Assembly: GCA_963734725.1 (NCBI GenBank)
Contig: CAVTIX010000020.1
Location: forward strand, 372,001-436,000
Length of the DNA: 64,000 bases
Direction of reading: 5' to 3'
Origin: DASXKD01 sp963734725
GTDB lineage: Bacteria > Actinomycetota > Actinomycetes > Streptosporangiales > Streptosporangiaceae
Within the stretch, counting starts at the first letter, position 1; the number at the start of each line of letters is the position of its first letter. Positions 59,048 through 64,000 of this stretch are shown in pieces. The position numbers and the translations under genes are program-made. The notes beneath the pieces were generated by a model. That model was not told the DNA's origin. It worked only from the letters and a program-made list of their open reading frames with translations, and did not search any database.

Positions 59048-60276
59048 GCGCTGGCCACGGGGGGGAAGCCCAGGGCGAGCACGGCCAGGTCGTCGTCCAG
59101 GTCCCCGCCGTTGAGCTCGCGCACCCGGTCGACCAGGGCATCCAGCAGGCGCTCGTCGCGCGGCTTGCGCTCTTGCTCCCCGGCGGAGCGCATGGCGTGC
59201 AGGTGCTTCTCGATGATCTCGGTCAGCCCGTCGCTGCCCAGCCGCTGGGGGCCCGCCCCGACCCGGCCCTCGATCAGCCCGTCGGTGTACATGAGCAGGG
59301 TCCAGCTGTCCCCCAGGGCCACCTCGCTGACCGGCCAGTCCTCTATGTGCGCGATGCCGGGGGGCGCGCTGACCGGCGCCCTCAACTCGGTCACCCCGCC
59401 GGGGGCCAGCAGCAGCGGCGGCGGGTGCCCGGCCAGGTGCAGCCTCCCGCGCGCCCGGTCCGGCGCGACCGAGACCATGCACAACGTGGCGAACAGCCGG
59501 TCCTCGTGCCGTTCATGCTCGAGCACCTGCTGTACCGCGGACAGCACCTCGGCCATAGGCCGACCCGCTAGCACCATGGTGCGCCAGGCCACGCGCAGGC
59601 ACACGCCCAGCGCGGCCTCCTCCGGGCCACGGCCGCAGACGTCGCCGACCACGACGTGCACCCAGCCGTCGGGCCCCTCGACCAGGTCGAAGAAATCCCC
59701 GCCCAGCAGCATCTGGCCGCCGCCGGGCCGGTACCGGGTGGCGACCGTCAGCCGCGCGTCGGCCAGCAGCGGCGACGGCAGCAGGCCCCGTTCCAGCCGG
59801 GCGTTCTCCCGCGCGGTGATCTGCGCCTCGCGCAGTTGCTGCTGCATCTCCTCGAACCGGCGGCGCTCCACCGCGTAACGGATCACCCGGTTCAGCAGCG
59901 ACCCGTCCACCTGCCCCTTGACCAGGTAATCCTGCGCGCCGCCCCGGACCGCCTCGGCACCCAGGTGCTCGTCGGCCAGCCCGGTCAGCACGACGACCGC
60001 GACGTGGGGCACGTTCTCCTGCAGCCAGTGCACCCCCTGCAACTGGTGCGCGTCCGGCAGGTCGAGGTCCAGCAGCACGCAGGCCGCCGAAGCCAGCATC
60101 GGCTTCGCCTCGGTGATGGACCGGACCCGGTTCAGGACGACCGGCGCTGACGCCTCCAACAGAAGTTCCTGGACGAGCAGGGCATCCCCGTCGTCGTCCT
60201 CAACGAGCAACACGTGCACCTGGCCGGGAACCGCCGCCGGGACTGGGGCGCTGGCCTGTGCGGCGTCCCGAGTCAC
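59044..60276 (-). CDS. response regulator fused to a SpoIIE/PP2C-type phosphatase
   Basis: 410 residues from GTG 60276. The receiver domain (about residues 20-140) has VLLVEDDDGDALLVQELLL, phospho-acceptor D70 (CVLLDLDLPD), VVVLTGLADEHLG and YLVKGQVDGSLL. A short coiled coil leads to a PP2C domain with GGDFFDLVEGPDGWVHVVVG, MYTDGLIEGRVGAG and DDDLAVLALGFPP. Phosphorylation by the adjacent kinase would switch the phosphatase, as in RsbU/RssB-type designs. It is first of three genes with 4- and 8-base overlaps, so the three proteins likely form one pathway. Confidence 0.92.
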   Translation of the reverse strand: MTRDAAQASAPVPAAVPGQVHVLLVEDDDGDALLVQELLLEASAPVVLNRVRSITEAKPMLASAACVLLDLDLPDAHQLQGVHWLQENVPHVAVVVLTGLADEHLGAEAVRGGAQDYLVKGQVDGSLLNRVIRYAVERRRFEEMQQQLREAQITARENARLERGLLPSPLLADARLTVATRYRPGGGQMLLGGDFFDLVEGPDGWVHVVVGDVCGRGPEEAALGVCLRVAWRTMVLAGRPMAEVLSAVQQVLEHERHEDRLFATLCMVSVAPDRARGRLHLAGHPPPLLLAPGGVTELRAPVSAPPGIAHIEDWPVSEVALGDSWTLLMYTDGLIEGRVGAGPQRLGSDGLTEIIEKHLHAMRSAGEQERKPRDERLLDALVDRVRELNGGDLDDDLAVLALGFPPVASA

Positions 60277-60599
60277 CGTCCGGCCCTGTTCATGGCGTTC
60301 GTAGATTTTTCATCCCTAACCGACAAGCAGTGCGGTTGAGTAAGCATAGTTGTCCGCGCGGGCCGGCATCCGGGGACCCGGATAACGGTGTTACGACGTT
60401 CCGCCAGAGTTTTATCTGTCCTACCGGACCGGGCGGCGCCTGGCATCCCAGACTGCCCTGTCCGCCCTGCTCATCGCCGTGTCATCGGGTCACCGATGAG
60501 CTTTGCCCGCGGCCTGCGTTACATGGGGACTTAGCGGGCCGAGGCCGCCGCCGTGCCCCGTGCGCGGCGGGGCAGGCCCCGGCATGAGGAGGGTTCACC
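60277..60599. other. divergent intergenic region before the phosphatase operon and the VOC gene
   Basis: 323 bases. No gene recognised. A TATGCT on the minus strand near 60345 could be a -10 element for the phosphatase operon, but no convincing -35 is seen. Confidence 0.4.
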
Positions 60600-61022
60600 A
60601 TGGAGTACAAGTTGGAGCTGGTCCTGATCCCGGTGACCGACGTGGACCGCGCCAAGTCCTTCTACCTGGAGCAGGCCGGCTTCGCCCTGCTGGTCGACAC
60701 CCCGGTAGGCGAGGAGATGCGCGTCGTCCAGGTGACGCCGCCCGGGTCGGCCTGTTCGGTGGGCTTCGGCACCGGCATCACCGCCGCGCCGCCCGGCTCG
60801 GCCCGGGGCCTGCACCTGGTCGTCCCCGATATCGAGACCGCGCGCAACCTGCTGCTGCGGCGCGGTGTGCAGGTCAGCGAGATCCGGCACCTGGAGTCCG
60901 GCGCCTGGGCGCCCGGGCCGGACCCGCAGCGCGAGAGCTACATGTCGTTCGCTGACTTCGCCGATCCGGATGGCAACGTCTGGGTGCTGCAAGAGGTGCA
61001 CCGGGCCGAGCCCGCCGGATGA
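60600..61022 (+). CDS. VOC family (glyoxalase/dioxygenase-like) protein
   Basis: 140 residues; GGAGGG lies ten bases before ATG 60600. Two beta-alpha-beta-beta-beta halves are seen: VLIPVTDVDRAKSFYLEQAG and LHLVVPDIETARNLLLRRGV, ending with FADFADPDGNVWVLQEV, the common metal-binding C-terminal pattern. The substrate is unknown; many actinobacterial relatives are detoxification or resistance proteins. It lies 34 bases before the sigma-factor gene and is likely cotranscribed. Confidence 0.88.
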   Translation: MEYKLELVLIPVTDVDRAKSFYLEQAGFALLVDTPVGEEMRVVQVTPPGSACSVGFGTGITAAPPGSARGLHLVVPDIETARNLLLRRGVQVSEIRHLESGAWAPGPDPQRESYMSFADFADPDGNVWVLQEVHRAEPAG

Positions 61023-61056
61023 GGCCGCGGGCCAGGTGGCAGGGCGGGAGGCTGCG

Positions 61057-62031
61057 ATGACCGAGGAACTGGTGGCAGCGGCGATCGCGGGCGATGAACC
61101 CGCGTTCGCCGCCCTGACCGAGCGGCACCGGCGCGAGCTGCACGTGCACTGCTACCGCATGCTGGGATCGTTGGACGACGCGGAGGACGCCGTGCAGGAG
61201 GCCTTCCTGCGTGCCTGGCGCGGGCGCGAGGGCTTCGATGGCAGCGGCCTGTTCCGCGCTTGGTTGTACCGCATCGCTAGCAACGTGTGCCTGGACATGC
61301 TCCGCCGTAGCTCCCACCGGGCCACGGTGCTGCGCTCGTTCGCCGAGGTGCCCTGGTTGCAGCCGTATCCGGACCGGCTGCTGGCCGAGGCGGCCGCGCC
61401 CGCCGGGCAGCCGGACACGGCGGCGATCGAGCGGGAGACCATCGAGCTGGCGTTCGTGGCCGCGCTCCAGGTCCTGCCACCGCGGCAGCGCGCGACGCTG
61501 ATCGCCCGGGATGTGCTGGGCTGGCCCGCCAGCCAGACCGCGGACCTGCTGGAGATGAGCGTGGCCGCGGCCAACAGCGCGCTGCAGCGCGCCCGTGCCA
61601 CGATGCGCGAGCACCTGCCCGCCCGGCGCGGCGAATGGTCCGCCGGGCAGCTCAGCACCATCGAACGAGAGCTGCTTGACCAGTTCATCGACGCGCATGA
61701 GCGGTGCGACGCGGCGGCGGCCGTGGCGATCGCCGCGCGGGACATCAGGGTCACCATGCCGCCGTACTCGCTGTGCTACGACGGCGTCAACGCGATCGCG
61801 CCGTTGCTGGACCGCGCCTTCGGCCCGGACCGGGAAGGAGACTGGCGCTTGGCGCCGACCGGGGCCAACCTGATGCCGGCCGCGGCGAGCTATCTGCGCC
61901 GGCCGGGCGACTCGGAATTCCGGGCGTTCAAGATCGATGTGCTGCGCGTCGATGGCGGGCTGATCAGGGAGATCACCACGTTCGGCGCCGGCTTGTTCCC
62001 CGCCTTCGGGCTCCCGCCTGCGATCCGCTAG
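61057..62031 (+). CDS. ECF-type sigma factor with SnoaL-like C-terminal domain (SigJ/ECF41-like)
   Basis: 324 residues from ATG 61057, with GGGAGG at 61046-61051. Region 2 (about 1-95) has AFAALTERHRRELHVHCYRM and DAEDAVQEAFLRAWRGREGF with AWLYRIASNVCLDMLRR; region 4 (about 135-190) has LPPRQRATLIARDVLGWPAS. The remaining 120 residues form a SnoaL/NTF2-like domain (LLDQFIDAHERCDAAAAVAI), typical of ECF factors such as SigJ and SigG that lack a separate anti-sigma factor. It is not a sigma-B homologue. It follows a VOC gene, a context often seen for this class. Confidence 0.9.
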   Translation: MTEELVAAAIAGDEPAFAALTERHRRELHVHCYRMLGSLDDAEDAVQEAFLRAWRGREGFDGSGLFRAWLYRIASNVCLDMLRRSSHRATVLRSFAEVPWLQPYPDRLLAEAAAPAGQPDTAAIERETIELAFVAALQVLPPRQRATLIARDVLGWPASQTADLLEMSVAAANSALQRARATMREHLPARRGEWSAGQLSTIERELLDQFIDAHERCDAAAAVAIAARDIRVTMPPYSLCYDGVNAIAPLLDRAFGPDREGDWRLAPTGANLMPAAASYLRRPGDSEFRAFKIDVLRVDGGLIREITTFGAGLFPAFGLPPAIR

Positions 62032-62036
62032 CGGCA

Positions 62037-62073
62037 GCCGGCCCCGGGCAGGCATGTTGCTCCCGGGGCTGGC
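62037..62073 (+). terminator. hairpin terminator after the sigma-factor gene
   Basis: 12-bp stem GCCGGCCCCGGG (62037-62048) and CCCGGGGCTGGC (62062-62073) with one GU pair and a 13-base loop, six bases after the stop. Confidence 0.65.
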
Positions 62074-62230
62074 CGAGGCCGCAGACCATCACCAGCCCGT
62101 AGCGGCCGGGCCGGACCCGGGAACGCTTGGCCGAAACGGCTGGCGAATTCCAGCATGAACTCACCGCAGCCGGGTAACGGGTCCTTCGCTTCAACCCCAG
62201 AGGCCCCCGGCTGACCTTTGACCTCCGCCC

Positions 62231-62289
62231 CGGCAGCCGGGGGCCGTCACCAGTTTTACCCCCGCCCGGCAGCTCGGGGCCGTCACCAG
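62231..62289. repeat. two short direct repeats
   Basis: Copies 62231-62253 and 62267-62289 share 21 of 23 bases, including GGGGCCGTCACCAG. No coding function seen. Confidence 0.7.
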
Positions 62290-62427
62290 CGCCTTTCGCG
62301 CCTGCCCGGTTCGTGCCGCGGCGGGTAGAATGACCCATGCTGTCGACAAGCCAGCCGTGAGGATCGTCGGCGGCTGGCTCGTGTCCGTTTTGTCCGTTCC
62401 CTGGCCAGCCACTCCCGCTGGGAGAGG

Positions 62428-62592
62428 ATGATGGAGCGTGGGAGCGTTGACCGCTTCGCATCGAAGTTATGGGACATCGTGACCTTCAGGCCGCGCCCGG
62501 TGCGGCGGCTGCGGGACTGGTGCCGCCGGTGGATCAAGTTCCTCCGGGCGCCCGCGCAGGGGCCTTTCTGGCACGAGCATCCTGACCGGTAA
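62428..62592 (+). CDS. possible 54-residue small protein
   Basis: ATG 62428 or 62431 follows GGGAGAGG. The peptide has a protein-like composition with aromatic and basic residues (KLWDIVTFRPRPVRRLRDW, WIKFLRAPAQGPFWHEH). It is not recognised. It lies opposite the lost 3' part of the DUF72 remnant, so it may be new or spurious coding. Confidence 0.4.
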   Translation: MMERGSVDRFASKLWDIVTFRPRPVRRLRDWCRRWIKFLRAPAQGPFWHEHPDR

Positions 62593-62639
62593 CCGAGCCC
62601 GCCCCAAGCACAGGCCGCCTGGCCAGGTCAGCCTCCGGG

Positions 62640-62987
62640 CGCCGGGGTCGGCGCGGAGGTTGGGCGGCAACTGCAGCAGCAGCGGGCCGAGCCGGTCGCC
62701 CAGCCCGGCAGCGGCGCGCATGAGGCGCTCGACCGGTTCCGCAGCCGTCGGACATGGGTCAGGTAACGGCTCGCCTTGACCGTCATGACGAAGCCGTCCG
62801 GCGTCTTGGCCCGCCACCCGGCGAACGTGTCCGGGGCGGGGAGCCGGTAGAACGTTCCGTTGTTCTCGACCGTGCCATACCGGCTCGCGTAGTGCTCCAG
62901 CCAGTCGCGCTCCGCCAGGCCCGCCGGGTAGAGCACGCCCCGCCGGTCGCGGTACTGCCAGCCAGAGGTGCCGACCCGAACAGGCAT
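62640..62987 (-). pseudogene. decayed DUF72 family gene (copy 2)
   Basis: ATG 62987 begins MPVRVGTSGWQYRDRRGVLY and continues VENNGTFYRLPAPDTFAGW, close to the gene at 34722. After SRYLTHVRRLR the frame changes (about 62745) and AEPVERLMRAAAGLG and LLLQLPPNLRADP follow in another frame; then similarity stops. Only about the first 115 residues of a 270-residue protein remain. The break occurs at the same protein position as in the other copy. Confidence 0.8.
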
Positions 62988-63215
62988 CGCCGAACCCGGC
63001 CTCCTTCCCGCCTCTACTCCCCATGCTCCCGCTCCGGAGCCGGCGCATGCGCTGCTCAGGCTACGGGCGCCGGCCACGAGAAGGCCATGTGCCGGTCGTC
63101 CAACGAGCCAGGACTGGCGCCGAGCGCCCAGAGCAGCTCCGTGTGCGCGGCAACGCAGAAGCCAGATTTGCCGCGGGGCTCGCGGCGCCGCAGGGGGCTG
63201 GTAGAGGATGGACCG

Positions 63216-64000
63216 GTGACCACGGACGCGAGCAGCGCGGCGCCCGAGCCGCAGGCGGTGATCGCCCCGCTGACCGGTGCGGCGATCTTCCTGGTAGTCG
63301 TGCTCAACCCGGGCGAGGACAGCGCCGAGGCGGTACGCGACCTGTGCGCGGACCTGGCTGGTCTGGTCCGGGCGGTCGGATTTCGGGATCTGGAGGGTCA
63401 CCTCAGCTGCGTCACCGGTTTCGGTGCGGCCGGCTGGGACCGGATCGCCGGTACGGACCGGCCAGCGGGGCTGCATTCGTTTCGCGAAATAAAAGCGGGA
63501 CCGCGGCATGCCGTCGCCACTCCGGGAGATGCGCTGTTCCATATACGTGCCTCGCGGATGGACCTGTGCTTCGAGCTGGCCAGCCAGATCATGACCCGGC
63601 TGGGCCGTGCGGTAACGGTGGCGGATGAGGTGCACGGGTTCCGGTACTTCGACGACCGGGACCTGATCGGCTTCGTCAACGGCACGGAGAACCCCACCGG
63701 CGCCGCGGCCGCGCGGGCGGTGCTGATCGGTGGCGAGGACCCGGCGTTCGCCGGCGGCAGCTACGTCATCGTGCAGCAGTACCTGCACGACGTGGCCGCC
63801 TGGAACGAGATGCCGGTCGAGGAGCAGGAAAAGATCATCGGGCGGACCAAGCTGGCCGATATCGAACTATCCGATGACGTCAAGCCCAGCTACGCGCACA
63901 ACGCGCTGACCACCATCACCGGTGAGGACGGCGAGGAAGTGCAGATCGTCCGGGACAACATGCCGTTCGGCTCGGTGGGGGACGGGCGTTATGGCACCTA
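63216..64000 (+). CDS. Dyp-type heme peroxidase, 3' truncated by the window
   Basis: About 261 residues are present from GTG 63216, with GAGG ten bases upstream; the gene runs past the end. It belongs to the YfeX-like P/B class: DLAGLVRAVGFRDLEGHLSC, RDLIGFVNGTENPTG, YVIVQQYLHDVAAWNEM, RTKLADIELSDDVKPSYAHN (probable heme-ligand histidine in YAHN) and NMPFGSVGDGRYGTY. The GxxDG motif aspartate, normally in VDGTENP, is asparagine here (codon 63678-63680). Such enzymes use peroxide to oxidise dyes or act on heme. No Tat signal and no encapsulin gene are visible in the window. Confidence 0.9.
   Translation, partial: MTTDASSAAPEPQAVIAPLTGAAIFLVVVLNPGEDSAEAVRDLCADLAGLVRAVGFRDLEGHLSCVTGFGAAGWDRIAGTDRPAGLHSFREIKAGPRHAVATPGDALFHIRASRMDLCFELASQIMTRLGRAVTVADEVHGFRYFDDRDLIGFVNGTENPTGAAAARAVLIGGEDPAFAGGSYVIVQQYLHDVAAWNEMPVEEQEKIIGRTKLADIELSDDVKPSYAHNALTTITGEDGEEVQIVRDNMPFGSVGDGRYGT

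Larger units (their letters stand above)
62032..62427. other. intergenic region with a hairpin and short direct repeats
   Basis: 396 bases without a recognisable gene. It contains the terminator hairpin at 62037-62073 and two 23-base near-identical repeats (62231-62253, 62267-62289; 21 of 23 bases the same). Confidence 0.5.

Noticed and set aside
56894..59878. 994-codon frame opposite the kinase and phosphatase operon
   Set aside because: Spans three genuine genes on the other strand and lacks any domain.
61057..62031. The ECF sigma factor as the sigma-B that would read the GTTT/GGGTA promoters
   Set aside because: Its region 2/4 plus SnoaL layout is SigJ/ECF41-like, not the sigma-B/SigF type known to use that promoter.

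Overview
The window is high-GC DNA (roughly 70% by eye) with frequent GTG starts, dense genes and many 4-base stop/start overlaps. WhiB, DUF3040, DUF1206, ANTAR, MEDS and DUF4235 families all point to a filamentous or soil actinobacterium. Neither the species nor the order can be read from the sequence. No tRNA, rRNA, CRISPR array, transposase or phage gene was seen.

Layout. 1-1701: tandem LigD-type DNA polymerase/primase genes, the first cut by the window edge. 1715-8488: CYTH-CHAD protein, WhiB with a DUF6328 membrane protein, a CDF metal transporter, a GH15 enzyme and a universal stress protein. 8955-10175: a GAF phosphatase. 10462-18063: a YihY membrane protein with glgX, treY and treZ, the glycogen-to-trehalose route. 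18614-27723: small stress and envelope genes (DUF3040, DUF1206, SDR, AI-2E-type transporter, hemerythrin, DMT transporter, DUF4235, second YihY). 27795-29561: a pyruvate-oxidase-like ThDP enzyme. 29729-34326: a seven-gene Mrp/Mbh-type antiporter operon. 34722-35989: a frameshifted DUF72 gene and a small basic protein. 36047-43387: a hybrid kinase with six HAMP repeats, then an ANTAR-PAS-phosphatase gene and a MEDS-ATPase gene, each carrying one frameshift. 43519-46613: an FAD/Fe-S D-2-hydroxyacid dehydrogenase and an F420-enzyme remnant. 46904-56709: two STAS proteins, DUF1360, GAF-ANTAR, transketolase with an enolase-superfamily enzyme, a PAS/GAF phosphatase, an NlpC/P60 hydrolase and an intact MEDS-ATPase. 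56770-60276: a phosphatase, histidine kinase and response regulator operon. 60600-64000: VOC protein, ECF-type sigma factor, a decayed DUF72 copy and a Dyp-type peroxidase cut by the window end.

How the genes fit together. Most of the window looks like general-stress and osmotic-stress physiology: trehalose synthesis, Na+/H+ antiport, universal stress protein, hemerythrin, peroxidase and small membrane proteins. It also holds the parts of a partner-switching network: four SpoIIE/PP2C phosphatases, two STAS proteins and two MEDS proteins with RsbW-like ATPase domains. At least ten intergenic regions carry GTTT, 14-15 bases, then GGG(T/C/A)A(G/C), which resembles the actinobacterial sigma-B/SigF promoter. 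This links the signalling genes to the effector genes and is the most interesting signal here. No sigma-B gene lies in the window.

Several genes are broken. Three have single-base-type frameshifts (34985, 41153, 42770), and there are decayed copies of DUF72, an LLM-type F420 enzyme, possibly a 3-hydroxyisobutyrate-dehydrogenase-like gene and possibly an MFS transporter. The frameshifts may be assembly errors in GC-rich tracts or real decay; the sequence alone cannot decide.
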